A DNA stretch of 64,000 nucleotides from Tetranychus cinnabarinus (GCA_022266195.1 WHVY01000003.1:4340001-4404000), one strand, 5' to 3'; shown: positions 13,400 through 27,880, counted from the stretch's first letter. The notes: generated by a model from the letters alone, not told the origin. Numbers and translations are program-made.

Positions 13400-14230
13400 T
13401 TCCGTAAAAACTGTTGCTTGTTGGGTGTATAAAAATAGTTGGAGCGAAAGGAGGAGCGTTGACACTTATTTCAAAATCAAATAATTAGCATGAGTTGAGT
13501 CCGTTAACATTCGATATGCGATTCAATCAAGCTCGCAAAAACATAACGAAGTTTGATATAAAAAGATGCTTTGTCGCGGCTAAATTTTTGAAACTAACTT
13601 GACAAATATCAGCAGTGGTCATGAGTAACAACATTGGTGTTAGGCGGTAAATAATTTATCGATAAAATCCATGTTCATTAGCAAAAGATGAGCACAATAT
13701 GTACGATTGTAAATAATCTTTGTAGTGATTGATAACGATACGTATCCTGGACTTTTTTGTCTAAGAAAATTCCAATCGTAAATTATTAGTTGGATGCTTT
13801 GAAACTGTAGAAATGTATTCGATTGTAGGATGCACCTATATCACAATTTTCAATTATAAAACACTTATTTTGTTCTGCACCGTTGTTAATATTAGTAGTA
13901 GAACTGAGCATCTTTTGGTATGGGCAAACATTTATTTTCCATCGGGCGGAACAATCTTCCAATAGAGAAAGACCAGAGGCCATGGACGGACAATGGATGA
14001 TAAGAGAATCATCGGTCTGAGCTTGATTTTGGGATGCTGTTAATCGATTTAAAACTATGGCTACTTCTTTTTCGGTACCAATCTCATTTCGAAAACAAGG
14101 ACAACTCATAACAAGAGAATTTGATTTTTCCATCTCTTTTGATCGGAAAATTTACTTTGACTCATACCACCACCGGATCATTGTAGTTTCAATACTTTGA
14201 ACATTAGAATAAGCAACAGCTTTACCATAT
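13400..14230 (-). pseudogene. Partial degraded copy of SIPA1L exon 1
   Basis: Bases 13829-14128 are essentially identical to about 19610-19908 in the intact SIPA1L gene, keeping an open frame from KSNSLVMSCPCFRNE to CDIGASY. Both flanks diverge abruptly. On the right, 14195-14230 still resembles the parent coding DNA around 20008-20045 but with a changed middle. On the left, 13400-13510 weakly matches about 18735-18845 (shared words gttgggtgtata and ggagcgttga), which implies a lost central part. No RapGAP or PDZ domain survives. The orientation matches the parent, about 5 kb away. Confidence 0.82.
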
Positions 14231-14921
14231 GCGTTTGAAATATGCGTTCCATTGACAAAAACCTAAATAAAAAAAGGAAAAAATGTGTTTAAAAACATGT
14301 GCATTGGTCACAAAAATTATTTACTGAAATGTTAACCTACCTAACATGCATCTCTACAGTTGAATTTTCTTGTATGCTAACAACACATGATGTGTTCTCG
14401 ATTTACACGAAGAATCCACAATAAAACATAACAATTCTACTCTATTCTCTCTGTTTCAAACAAACAAACAAAAATAATGTTTTTTTTCACTTTCAAGGCT
14501 TTTTTTCTTAAAGATTTAAAGATTGAAGCTTCAACGTAGTTGATATTGATGAATAAGGAAATAATAATAATGATGATGACGATGATGATGTAGTGGTCAG
14601 TAGTGCTTTTGATGGTTTCTAAGGCCTTTTTGGTGGGTCTGATAGTTTAATTTAGGATTAAAGTTGAAAGAATGGATTGACGATTGCCAATTTTTGGTGA
14701 AGTGTCATGTTAATTTTGTTTATGCTGGTGAATGATGACGTAGAAAGAAATAAGGAGAATGAACTGAATGCAGGGAGTAAAGCGTTCAAGTGATGAAGGT
14801 GAGTTGAGGCAAATTTTGGTAATCATTTTATATACAATCATGAGTACTTTCCAAATATCATTTGGCGAAGATAATAGAAATAAAAAATGTAGCCAAACAG
14901 CATATCCTAATAAACTTTGTC
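14231..14921. other. Probable SIPA1L 3' flank
   Basis: Directly downstream of the SIPA1L stop on the minus strand; AT-rich, with a short AAT/GAT run at 14557-14592. No gene seen. It probably includes the 3' UTR. Confidence 0.45.
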
Positions 14922-17900
14922 CTATCGATGAAAAAAGAAATCGGTGAGGGTTTTCAGCTGTAATATAGCAGTTTTTTGTTCCTCTTGAAGCCTTGAGTTT
15001 TCTTTCTCCAATGATTTGACAAGTTCAGCAAGTTTAGCTTTATCAGATTGCTCTTTTACAAGGTCATATTGCAGCTTTTTTACGGTCTCTTCCAACTCTT
15101 TTAGATTCTCTCCTGACCTTTGTAGGCCAGATAGATGCCCATTAGTGGCAGAGTTTCCATTAGCTCCAAATTCACGGAGCCAATGGTCTAGGGCATTGTC
15201 ACTTTTGGCAGAGATACCATCACCGCTTCCAGTGCTATTGGTGTCATTAATTGCCATTGCTTTGGTTGCTGTTTCGACTAGGGTTGGCCAGTCGATGCTT
15301 ACATCTTCCTCCGGTGAGGATGACGAGTTTAAACTACTTAACATTTTATCACCAGTTGAAGATGAGGAAGGTGATGATCGTGACAGAGGAAGACTACCAA
15401 TTGTCACTGATCGAGAAAGAACAGAACTTGATCTTGACGGAGAAGATTCTTTGTTTCCAGTTGGCTCGTTACCTTTACATACACTACCACTTCCTCCATA
15501 TACTCCACTATCACTTTTGGAAAAATCAGTAGGTGAAGATGGCTGAGAGAAGATCACTTGAGCAGGTTGTGCAACGGTTAATATAACTTGATCAACGTCT
15601 TTGCAAGGCATCTCTTTGGTACTCGAACGTTCGAGGGACGAATAAGGTGTCGAATATTGACTTGTACTTGTTTCTCCACCTGAAGTATTATCATTAGACT
15701 CACAATCACCGGTATTGCTTTGCACCAAAAAGTCTGGACTAATTAATTTTAACAAATCTTCTTGGAGAGTTGTGGATGTTGAGCTGCCACTACAGCTACT
15801 TCCACTACTTTTATGAGAACCACTACGAATTTTGATTCGATCGGTGAGGGAATTAGATCTTGCATTAGAATATTTGGTCGAGGAAGAAGATGAAGATGAT
15901 AGATGTTGATTTGTTGATAGAACAGGTTTACCACGATTATTAACAAATATCTCGCGTGAGGATGCAGCATTTGAATAGGATGTAATATTATTGTTGTTGC
16001 TACTTGATGAGAGATTAGATCCTCCAGATGCCTGTGAGCTTCCTCCTAATCCTCCTACAGTTGAAGAGGTTGTGGTTGTGCGTGACGAAGGAGGCTCAAA
16101 CGTTCTTCTGCCGATACGAGGAGAAGACCAAGCACTATTAGACCATTCTGATGGAGATGGACTAACAGCAGAAAGAGCCTCAACTGCTGAAGATGACCCG
16201 AGGTGTTTGAGGACACTTCCAGTTCTATTTAAACTTGCATTAGGAGAATGAGTATAAGGTAAACCTAAAGCTGATGAGGCTCCTAATTTGGTAAAATGAT
16301 GAGAATGAGATCGAGTATGGGATGACGATGATGAAGATGATGATGATGACAAAGGTTGTATTATATTATTGGCGAGAGTCATACTTTGGTTAGTTGGGCT
16401 TGAAGTTGGTTTAATATTGGGTATTGGGCCACAGTTTTTACTGGCCAAGCATAATTCACTTCGAGAAAGCATCACATTTCCAAGATGATGTAAAACAATA
16501 TGGTCTTTTGATAAACCTTTTGGTATAGTAGGTGGTGACATAGTGATGCTAGATGAACCAGGTAAGGTTTGTTTGGCGCTATTATTGTTAGTGGTGTTAC
16601 CAATAAATGCAGTGGATGTTGTTGATGAAGATGAACCTGGTGATGGTGATGATGTGCATTCGTTGGTTGTTGACTTTGGTCGTAAAGGTTCCCGCTTTGA
16701 ATTTGTGAAGCGAGTTAACCCAGAGACAAACGATGATGATGTAAAATGAAGTTGGGAGCTACCCAGATTAGAGTAAATATTAGATGATGACGATGAAGGG
16801 GTTAATTTGGAAATATCTTTTTCTTTTTCCGGTGAAACAGTAAGGCTTTTACTTGAATGACTTGATGCAAAAGGTGTCGGGTAATTTCCGAGAGGTAGAC
16901 CGATATTCTTGTTGGCTACGGAAGCAGCAGCAGCTGATGCTGTTGTTCCAGTATATTGAAATCTATGAAGAAGGCCATTCTTGAAATCCGTAGAAAAGTG
17001 ATATTTTTTTGGTTCAATCATGATTCCGATATTTTCATAATCACTTCCATGGTTTACAGAGTTAAGGCTACTGGTGGGTTGTGAAGCTAAATGGGAATCC
17101 CTTCCTAAACTATTATTTATGTTGTTATTATTATTATTGTTGTTGGAGCTTCCTCCAGCCATGAAACTCAGATAAGGACATTTAGGAAGGTTACAGCCTC
17201 TGTGAAATTGAAATAGAGAGATGAGAAAATTTAAATGATTAATTTATAAATTAACGTTTAATTGAGATGGAAGATAGTGAGCAAGAAAACAAGTCAAAAA
17301 TATTAATAAAATCATATTGGAAAAGGAAGAGGTAGAAAGAGAATGTTGGCAAATGAAAGTATATCTTTGAGAGCAATAAAAAGATAAAAGATTATAACAA
17401 TAAAAAAAAGTGAAAGCTGGGAAAGAGGCCGAAATGATTATGTTGGTCATACTGATAGATGGACCTGAGCTTGAAATAATTGTTTTTAATTGTGTCAAAA
17501 GTACAATCACCGGAAGTTTGATTTTATCTCTATTAAGTATAAAAGTATAAAAGTTGAAAAAGAAACTTGAAGGTAGACAAAAATGAACGGGTTGAAAAAA
17601 CAAAAATGTTAACTCACCTTTTAGGCGATCCATCTGCATTTGGATCTAGAATTGTTATTTTAACAGTTGATGATGTTTTGAGATAATCTATCATATCAGT
17701 ATAGTTAAGAGTGGCAGTCACAACTTCACAAATCTTAACGATACGACAATTTGGCCTGAGGCCAGCATTCCAGGCAAAAGCAAACTTTTCAACATCTGTG
17801 ACAATTCCATCGGGCTCAATGTGGAAGCCTAATTGACCCTGATTATTTCTTTTCAAGATCAATTCTTTTGTTTGACAACCATTGGTCACTGATGCTAAGC

Positions 17901-20076
17901 GAGTTTTTATTTCACTAATTTCATCCAAATCCAATCCTTGATCTTTACAATTTAACCGGATACATTCACCTTGATGACAAAAAATTTCGATGTAATTTGA
18001 ATGTGATGCATCCCAGCCAAGAATTGAGATATTGGGACAAGCAAAAAGAGTTTGTTTGGTTGCTTCTTCAATGATGATAGTAGTGTCACCTGAGATACCA
18101 ACGAAACAATCAACTAATTTAGATTGTCCATAATCATTGACTGTAACTTCCCAAACAATCGCTCCTCTTATAAATGGATCACCAATAAATTGCCAATCTT
18201 TTACTCGATGGGAACCTCGCCTCTTACTAGAACCAAAAATAGTTGATACCAATTTAGCGGAAGCACTATTTCCACAGCTAATATCACTTAAAGTTGTATT
18301 GGTGACATAATTTGTAGCTAAATCTTTTAAATAACCATGTCGAGTTCGCTGAGCCATGCTACTAAACTTTTCACTTTTGTGTGCTGCATTTTCACCATTA
18401 ATAATCTTTGCCAGAAGAAATTCTGTAAATTCTTTGCTCCTTAAAAATATTCCTTTGTCAGGTATTGGTGGACCAAACACGGGAACTTCTTTAGATCGAG
18501 TAACAGCAACTGCATACCTGGTAACACCAGTACCATTATTATTCTCAAAATTGTTACCATTGGTTCCAGCTCCGGTCTCTCCATCATCACTTTCTCTATT
18601 TCCACCAGACTCTGGTGGTAAAACTCTAACAATAATAAAAACATGTTGAAAATGCGACCGAATGCTTCTAGGTGTAAAGGGTAGGGCCCCAGGTTCTTGA
18701 AAAACAATAGTAACAATATCATTTCCAATATGCCTTTTCCTCAAAAGCTGCTGTTTATTGTTGGGTGTATAAGGCAGGAGCGTTGAAACGTGAAACATTA
18801 TCTCACAATCATTATAGTTGGCATAAATTGAGTAAAGTCCAGTGGTGTCCGTTTTATTATCTAATCCGGCTCGATACTTGTCAAAACCTTTTAATCTAAC
18901 TTGTTCACCGAGGCAGGAAAGGAATTCTTCAAATTGGGGACTTGAACTTTCATTATTGTACATTTCTTCTTCGGTTCCTTGACCAGCTTTACAATATAAG
19001 ACACCTACTTTGTAGGTTCGAGTGATGACTTGTTCATCAAGCTTGAGCAACTGTTCATCGGCATTGGATACACCTAAACGAAGTGCATTTAAATTAAGCT
19101 CAGGAGCTATATACTCAAGAACTTCTTTAGCGTGGTGGTTGTTGTGATTAGTATGCCTTGAGGAAGCTAAGGCTGGAATGTAATCCTCATACACAGCTCC
19201 TCGAAGGACAGATAGTTGACTTGTTCTTATGATTATTCGATATTGGTGTTTAATTCGATTGTTAGGGACAGAACTTGATGAAGATGAGCTAGATGAATTT
19301 GAGGATGCTACATTGACTTGACCATTTGTTTGACCATTAACCATATTATTACTGCTGTTGTTATTGTTGTTACTATTAATGTTATTATTGTTGTTGTTAC
19401 TAGAGTTGGCGGGGGTGTTTGATGTACCAGTAGAAATACCCGAGTAAAGGCCATTGCCATTGCCGTTGCCGTTGTTGGTACTATTGTTAATGGAGGGCTT
19501 TGGACTGTTGACTCTCTCTTTCCTGATGCTGATAGCAATAGGACCAAGATTATCATCAATGCCAAACCAGTTTTGATGCTCTAAACCGTAGAAATGTATC
19601 CGGTAGTAGGATGCACCTATATCACAATTTTCAATTATAAAACACTTATTTTGTTCTGCACCGTTGTTAATATTAGTAGTAGAACTGAGCATCTTTTGGT
19701 ATGGGCAAACATTTATTTTCCATCGGGCGGAACAATCTTCCAATAGAGAAAGACCAGAGGCCATGGACGGACAATGGATGATAAGAGAATCATCGGTCTG
19801 AGCTTGATTTTGGGATGCTGTTAATCGATTTAAAACTATGGCTACTTCTTTTTCGGTACCAATCTCATTTCGAAAACAAGGACAACTCATAACAAGAGAA
19901 TTTGATTTTCCATCTCCTTGGTCAACACATGTATTTTTACTAGCCGCTGAAGCACCTGTAATGGTATTCTTTTGAGAAACCACCACAGGACTATTCAGAT
20001 TGGCTGTGATACTTTGAACATCAAAATGGGCAACAGCTTTACGCCTTATTTTATAAGTTAAATTTGGTTTTATCAT
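14922..20076 (-). CDS. SIPA1L1: Signal-induced proliferation-associated 1-like protein (RapGAP + PDZ)
   Basis: Exons 20076-17618 and 17199-14922 give 1578 aa; the 418 bp intron splits the Lys-Arg after the PDZ domain. SIPA1L/SPAR proteins are GTPase activators for Rap and scaffolds at cell junctions and synapses. The N-terminal part contains the conserved block AVAHFDVQS and a Cys-containing region (CPCFRNEIG). The RapGAP domain lies at about 330-530; its catalytic Asn thumb is in RKRHIGNDIVTIVFQE (about residue 451). The PDZ domain (about 735-815) has the carboxylate-binding loop GQLGFHI. Exon 2 is dominated by long Ser/Asn runs and ends in a coiled coil (about 1525-1575) finishing in KTLTDFFFHR, like the family's C terminus. 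Vertebrate members number 1-3, so the symbol is a family label. Non-coding or short 5' exons may be missing. Confidence 0.95.
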
Positions 20077-23000
20077 GGCTAAAAAGAATACTAATCAATC
20101 GGCTTTATAAGATGCACAGAAGGTAGTGTATGATACACACACAGTTTTCTCAGGCTGACGAAAAAAACAACCCAGGATGGCAGATGAACTTCACTTCTTT
20201 TTTCTCTTTGGATCAAACAGACAACAAAAAGGGTTTGCTCTTTTCACTCTTTCAGAACTTAATTTTTCCAAAATTGTCATGGACTACACTTCAAAACTGA
20301 TGGTAAACAAGAGGAAGGAAAAAAACAGGATGTACAAACAAACAAAAAAAATTAAATTAAACTAAAAATCAGTAACATTTTACATTAATTTCAAGTTATG
20401 TTGCCTTCATTCATGAAGACTATTTGAAAACAAAAAGGTTTTGCGACTGATAAACTGATAGAGGGAAGCACCTAGCACAAACTTTGAAATGATTGGACCA
20501 TTTTAAACGGATAAGAGTTAGAAATAACAATTTCCCACACTTATCTCATTGAATCAAATTGCATTTGAATCAAGGAAAATTAATTACAATTTTTTCAATT
20601 TGTTTTAACAGATAAATCAGGAAAGAGTAAAACTTTTTTGCAAGGTAAAATTGGTAAATCAAGTGTAATTGAATGAAGAAGCAACATTGAATCAATGTTT
20701 GCCCAAAATCAAATCAATTAAAATAAAATCGTTCTCCATGAACTGATAACTAAAAAATTACTCCCAATAACTATCGACATTTGTTTTGTTTTTGTTTAAA
20801 TTGAAATGAATTTAAAATAAAGTGATTAATTCACTTGCAATTGTACAACATTAAGATTGAATTTTACATTTTTCATCAACATTAACATGAATTTTATCCT
20901 TCCATGACCTGAATTATATTTTATTCATACCATCCTTCATGTTAAATTATTAGAGCTAAATTGTTATTGCTTGAAAATTAAATGAGAATTTCATTGTTAA
21001 CGGAAAACATTTTTTAATTGTTTACATTAATTTTAAATAATATCAGGTCATTATATTAAGAAAAAAAGTTAAAGAATCAAGTTAATTGTGAAAATAAAAC
21101 AGATTAGTTTGTCTAAAATAGTCAAATCAATTTCCGTTGGTAACATTTTCATATGCAGTGAAGATGGCGGTTCATTTTTTATGTTGTTTCCCCTCCTCTT
21201 CCTACCTAAATAGCCCTCCTTTTGTTTCTTTTGTTTTATCAAAAAAATGTTTTAATTAATTTTATTAATTTCTGTCAAGTGTTGTCAATTTATTTTCTTC
21301 ATTAAATCGGTTTGGAATTAAATTAGTTATGTTTGTGATGCTTGACATGGTCAATCAAAGCGGGAAAGGTGAGTTATAATCGTTATACTAACTGTTCCTA
21401 ATTTTAACTGTGTTTTCATTGTTTTTGTTTTTGCTCCTTTTCTGATTATATTTCAGTGATTATAAGGGATAATTGGATTTAATCGTAATAACAGGTATGT
21501 TATCATCCTCGATGATAGTTAATAAACAATTGGGGGTTGATCTTTTTTCCAGTAATCGCGTGGGTTTCAACTCAACAACATCACATGGCTATAAATTGAT
21601 CTTAACCAATTGTATACTCTACCAAATTATTTATTATTGATGGCTGGTAAAATGTACTAATATCTTGTACGATATTGATGTAACATTTACATATTTTTTC
21701 TCTTTATTTCAATAGTTCCTTTTTATGGTAGCCACAGATTCTGCATGGGTGTGATGATCCAGCTCAAACATACGCACACACAGAAACACCGTAGGATGGG
21801 GTTGTACAAATGATTCAATCTATTAGGACATCCTAGTTCCTAGTGAAGACCTTAAAAGATGCAGGTAAATAAAATCTTTCCCACACTTTTTCTCTCTTCC
21901 TCTCATCATTATTTACATCGTCGTTTTGTTAGCTTTTTTCATTCATTAAATACATTTTGCTTGACTTTGACTCTAATTTTGTTCACATTTTTGTTTAATC
22001 AACTCCTTTTAATTTATATATTTTTACATCTCTTCTCACCCCCTTTCTCTGTAGCTGGACCTATTTCAACTCAAAAACGCAAACCATTTTCCGGCTGTTT
22101 CGCAAACATAGAGTCTAGCAATATAATAACATATCCCAATCATTTTTGTTTTTGCTCGAGGATTTGGGTAACACTCATGAAATGGTAACCTTTTAATCTT
22201 ATTGTTTTCATGGCATTAGATTACGGATTATGGACATAAGCCAAATGAATGATAGCTTTTATTTTATAACACATAAAATGCATTTATGTGTTATAGCTAT
22301 TACCTTTTGTCTTAGGTAAAATAGATTAAAAATATCTAGTTTTTTCACTAATGCATTAAAATGACCTTTTCTTTTGTTTATCTTTCATCTTTTCCTTTTC
22401 TTCCTCCTCATTATTATCATCTCCCGCTTTTTTGATATTAACCTTTAAAATGAAACAAGATTTTGTTTCTTTATTTAAACTTCTTTTTCTCTTCCCAACC
22501 AAAAACCAGTTTACCTGTTACCACTTTACCTCACCAACTTTCTCTCTTTTGCTCACTCTTTTTTTTCTGGTTGCTAGTTTAATTGCGTTTTCGCCTGAAA
22601 ATTTTAATTTGACGTTTTAATTTCAACAAAAATTAAGGAAAACATTCAAACGATAATAATATGCTCGTCATGCCATCTCTATGCTGATAATCAAAACAAC
22701 TGCCCGAACATTGTTTAGCAAACAATGTTTTCAAAACCTGGTTGCCCACAAATTATTTGTTAAAAATTCAGGGATCGGCCTTTTCGTCATATTTCCACCG
22801 CCCGAATCTAACATTTCCACCTTATTGACGTATTTCACCATTTTTGGAACTCAATCTTAATAATGAAAAGTTAATACTGACCATATCCGACAAGTCAAAA
22901 GACGAGCTCTTGTAAATTGGTTATATTTCAAGAATTGCATATCATTTGTTGAGGCTGATTTCATCATTGATAAATTACATCAATATTTTAGACTTACATT

Positions 23001-24283
23001 TAAGAATTAATTTCTATCAAATTTTGATCAAAAATAAAGAGCAGTTATTCAGTGTGCTTATGTAGCTTGCGCACTTTTAATTTGCTTCTTGTATTATATA
23101 TTTCTTGGTTTCAATCAAGGATTTTTTACTCCAGTGAGGCCTTTACCTTTATTGTTTTTAGATGCAAATCAATAAAATCGGACTATTTGAGTAATTTGAA
23201 TAATAGGTGTTCACATCATTCAAATTTCACTTAAAACACAAATGCAACTTAAAGTTGATCAAAATTTAATTTATTTATGCGAAACGTGTAAAAAACTGAA
23301 TTCAATCACTCGTCGTGCCATCTTCATAATGATGAACAAACCAATCGTAATAATAAACCAAGTTACAAAAACTGTAAAATTATTTACTATGAAGTAAAAT
23401 GTTTAAAAGATTCTTTTTCTTAGTTTATTATAATTTGTTAATAATCCATTTAGCCTGACTGTTAATTAAATTGATAGGAATTAAGAAGGTTTGTCATGAC
23501 TCATGAAATTGTCAGATTGAAAATTTGCAAATTGAGTGAGGTGATTAGATTGGATAAATCATATAAATCCTTAAGATAGACCTTTTTATTCAATATTTCA
23601 CTTAATTTTCAACTTTCACATTATATTTATCCAATTGATAATGCAACTGTCATGTTGCATTTGATATTATAATTTCAACTATTTGAAGTTTAATTCAAGC
23701 GATTCTCCTTTTTCAAGCTTGATTCAGGGTATTTCAAAGACAAATCCATTGTAAGAGCCTACCAGACTCAGAGCTTAAGGAGATAAACACATAATTTTGT
23801 AAAGCTAAAAAAGTGATGATGAGATCAGAAAGAGTAAAATAAATCTTTTGTTTTCAATTTTTCGCTCTTAATCATCGTTGTTTTTTCCCCTGACTTTCGT
23901 TTTTCATCCTTTTCTCTTAAAATGATCTCTCCTGTGAGAGTTGCCCAAATGCTTTAGTTCAGTGGTACATTTAACTCGGTACAAGATGAAATTAACTGAT
24001 CGATATTGGATGAAAAGCGTAGGAGGCATGTTCATACTACTGAAATAACAGTTGGAAAGAGATGAAGATTGAGTTGATCATATGAAGACCAGCATCACCA
24101 TTAAGTATATCATTTAGTTTAATATCATATTGAGTTTGTTTCTCTTGTCTTTCCTTTCTCTCTCTCTTTTCCCTTTCTTCCTCTAGCTGTAGTTTACCAG
24201 AATTTTTATTATCACCATTATCACCATCACCATATGGATCATGTTTAAAGTAATTTCACTGTGATTTTAATTATTTTCTTAAT
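20077..24283. other. Long gene-free interval between divergent SIPA1L and SLC12A8
   Basis: The two flanking genes are transcribed away from each other, so this 4.2 kb should hold both promoters and 5' UTR exons. Possible untranslated exons include one ending at a gtgagt donor near 21367 and one near 21716-21861 ending in gatgcag|gtaaat. A gaagatggcgg word is at about 21160. Small ORFs here (e.g. 21859-22188) are T-rich and lack domains. Confidence 0.4.
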
Positions 24284-27141
24284 ATGGCAGACCATGACCA
24301 TTCAGAGTCAATAGCTAAACCAGGTAAATTGGGCCTTGATCTAAAGGCTACAACCTCTGACTCTCCATCCACCTTTAAGCCAACCACCAGTAACATCCAA
24401 AGGAAAGGTTCATCAACAGCTTTCGGCAAATTATTCCACAATGAGCTCTTCCATGATCAGGTAATTAATTTTCTTTTTTCATCAGTCTTTCATGAACTAC
24501 AATTATTGTCATTTCAATCAGAATCAGCAACATAAATTACTTCCATAGAAAATTAACACTTAATGGAAAAAATGAAAATGAAAACAACCATTCATTGATT
24601 CATTGTCATGATTCTCATTCATTCTCTTTTTTGCTTTTCTGTCCAATTTTCAAGCTCAATGATAAACCCTTCTGGAAAGCTAATTTCTTGATCTCAGAAC
24701 CAATTCTTTTTGGTACCTGGGATGGTGTTTATACATCTTGTGTTATCCATCTTTTTGGTGTAATCACTCTTATCCGTGCAGGTTGGATTGTTGTAAGTAT
24801 TATGTTTGTAAACAATTTTCTGGATCAGCCAAAGATAAGCAGATTCACCATCAATCAAATTCATGATTAACATCTAAACTTTATATAATTTTGCACTTGT
24901 TGATCAACAGGGAAATGCTGGGATTCTCTTGTCTATCGGTATTGTACTTCTTAGCTTAGGAATTTGCTGTATTGCGGTAATAGCCGGAATCAAAATCACG
25001 GAAAGAGTTGGTGGAGGGACGATTCACTATTGCTTATCACAGGTTCTTGGAGCTCGGCTTGGAGGTGCAGTAAGCCTTGTCTTTTGCTTTGGATCGGTAA
25101 ATATCAATTTTACTTTATGAGACATTGTTATCAATCTTTTGATACTCTTTCACTGGTTTCAATATTGACAAACAGCTTCTATTTCATCCAGACTGTTGGT
25201 TTGATTGAACATTTGAATAATTAATATTCACCTCTCTTTTTCATATTGCTATCAGTGTGTTAACTGTGCTCTTCATGTTACCGGTTTCGCCGAGTCTATG
25301 GCCCTTCTTATAGACAATGTTGAACCTTGGTTTCAACCAGTTATTGGATCAGTTTTAATTGTCGTTTTATACCTAATTAATATTGCTGGAGTTAAATGGG
25401 TTGTTCGTCTACAATTTCTCATCCTAGCAATCCTTATTCTGGCTGCGCTGGATTTGGCTTTTGGATTGTTCATCTCCCATGATCCAAGTAAGATACTTTG
25501 TTCATTTGTTTATAGAAAGGTTAAAGTTAAATCTTTATTCAATTTCATCCATTCGCGTTGATAATGATTTTTCTTTGGTAAATAAAACCTTTCAAGGGAC
25601 AAAAAATTTACTCAACCATAGTTTATATATTATTCATTCATTAATGATTCCACTAATGCTTTTTTCCCATTCTTTCGACTCTTTAACTACTTTTATATCA
25701 ACCTTACAGAGACTGGTGTAATTGGTTACAATCGTGAAAATTTCTTCCAAAATCTTAAACCAGACAATCTCAATCTATTTGCCGTTTTTGGAGTATTTTT
25801 TCCAGCTGTCACTGGTGTATTTGCTGGTATCAATATGAGCACCGATCTTTACAATCCTCGTGAATCTATTCCAAAGGGTACTTTCTCAGCAATCGGAACA
25901 GCTTTCCTCCTTTACATGTTATTCATGGTTGGTTTAGGTAGCATTTGTACTCGTTCAGCACTGCTTGGTGACACAATGATTGCAGTTAAAGCATCAGCCA
26001 TTGGGTACCTTTTACTTGCGGGTATTTACATATCGTCTATGTCATCCAGCTTGGGATCTCTTTATGCAACTCCACGAATCATTCAGGACATGGCAGTTGA
26101 AAAGATTATCCCTGGAATGAGCTTCCTATCTAAAGGACGAGGACCAAATAAACTACCAATCTATGCGCTAACAGTTTATGCTTTGTTAACATTAGCCTTT
26201 ACAATGGTACGAAGCGTTAATTTGTTAGCAACAATTGTCACCATTCCTTACTTGATGACTTTTGCTTGGATCGAATATGCTCATTTTGCACTTTCACTGA
26301 CCACTGAGATGCAATTGATGCGAGAAGAAAGATTTACTCGTTATTCACCTTCATCGCCCACTTTCTCGATTAAAAATGCTAGCAAAAATGTTCAAGATTA
26401 TGGTACAACTGCTAAATCTGGTGCTTTGGATCAGCTGTTTCCAGAGAGGACAATTGGTATGCCTCAACATAAGAAAATATATGTTCGCCGAGAGCAAAGT
26501 AGTCCCGAACAATCAGATTCATCGATTTCAACTTCTCCTGGAGATCAAAGTTCAATGATTACCGAAGAAGCTGACGGTGAAACTTCGGCTCGCCATTCCA
26601 GTCTTGGATCTATTTCCCCCGGAAAGCGTGATGATATGTATCCTTATCTGGGAGATGAATGGAATCAGACAATCAATCGTCTTCTGTCTAATAAATTTTT
26701 ATCCTTGTTTGGTGCTCTTGTTAAAGTTATCCTTATGTTTCTTGTCCATTGGCTTTACTCGATTATTATCATTTCCATCACTGCTATTCTTTGGCTGTAC
26801 ATTGGCCATGTTAATAAAGGTGTCTATCCTGGTGTATCACAGGTTAGCCTTTATGAATATTTTCGCTTGAAAATGCGACGAATTTACAAGTAAGTTCTAA
26901 ATCAATTAAAGCAAATATCTTTTATTGTTTCTGTTTATTCACATTCTAACATTTACTTGTAATCTATTACAGGAGAGACGCACACGGAGACTATCAACAT
27001 TTCGTGGTTACAACAAACCCTGATCTAGATATAACAGCTTCCAAGTTGACTCAAGAAGGAACTGACTTTGCTGCTCGTGAAAAATATCATCAAATAACCA
27101 CGACTACGAGCGATGCTAATCGATACCCACCTGACCAATGA
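24284..27141 (+). CDS. SLC12A8: Solute carrier family 12 member 8 orthologue (CCC9 transporter)
   Basis: Six exons: 24284-24460, 24655-24792, 24911-25096, 25256-25487, 25710-26889 and 26973-27141, giving 693 aa (human about 714). It belongs to the cation-chloride cotransporter family of the amino acid/polyamine/organocation fold. The first transmembrane segment holds the conserved FGTWDGVYTSC, followed by GWIVGNAG, then HVTGFAES and INIAGVKW, and later GVFFPAVTGVFAG with NMSTDL. A Ser-rich hydrophilic insert (about 451-570) separates the core from two C-terminal hydrophobic segments (about 573-612). The C-terminal LTQEGTDFAAREKYHQ is diagnostic for SLC12A8 rather than for NKCC or KCC members. 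The reported substrate of SLC12A8 is debated (polyamines/amino acids or nicotinamide mononucleotide), so transport specificity cannot be stated. Confidence 0.95.
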
Positions 27142-27880
27142 ATTATTTAACAAGTTTCCAAAAATTATTCAAATGAAACAACATATGAAATATTTATATT
27201 TACCTAAAGTGATTTTTTGTGATCTTTTTGTGATCTTTCCATTCCATTCTATTCTATCATTAACTTCTCTAAATGTTTATTACAATTAACTGGAACAATC
27301 TTGGTAAATTAACTGTGGATATGAAACATTGAATGGACACAGTCATTGATTTTCCTGTTTCCTTTCCTGATATTTTACGAAAAATCGACACCTTTGTGGT
27401 TCAATTTTCCCATGTGATTAACTAATCAAAAAAGAAATACAATCATCGATCTGACGATAATCAATCACTTAAATTCTGAATATACTTTTTTTCTATTCTG
27501 TATATATAAATAAAAATGTACCTTCTGTTGATTATTATGACGATTTTAAATCAACTCTAAATTAAATAAGTTCAGCTTAACAATCTGAATAATCATATTT
27601 TTGCCTTTCTTTTTATTAACGAGAATTTAAATTAGGAAATGAATATATTTTTGGGGCGACAAGTTAGCACCATAAACAAAATGATGGCGTGAAAGTGATT
27701 ATTTATTAAATCACCGTTTAATTTAAAGTGATCTTCTTGTAAAATTTAAATTTCATGAAAGAAGTCACAATCACACTAGGATCAGAATTTTCTATCTGCA
27801 AATAGATAGACAAGATTTTGAATAAGAAAAACAAGGAATGATATTGATTTGACTTGTGCTTATGATTACAATGAAAATCA
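27142..27880. other. Convergent 3' flank of SLC12A8 and PH-domain gene
   Basis: Contains the 3' UTR of SLC12A8 with a poly(A) signal at 27509-27514 and, on the other strand, the 3' flank of the evectin-like gene. No coding exon seen. Confidence 0.5.
27509..27514 (+). promoter_or_regulatory. Candidate poly(A) signal of SLC12A8
   Basis: A canonical AATAAA lies about 370 bases after the SLC12A8 stop, in a T/A-rich context. Position and orientation fit 3' end formation; transcript ends are unknown. Confidence 0.5.

Noticed and set aside
15016..16749. Plus-strand ORFs opposite SIPA1L exon 2
   Set aside because: They mirror the Ser-rich codons of the real minus-strand exon and have no domain signature.
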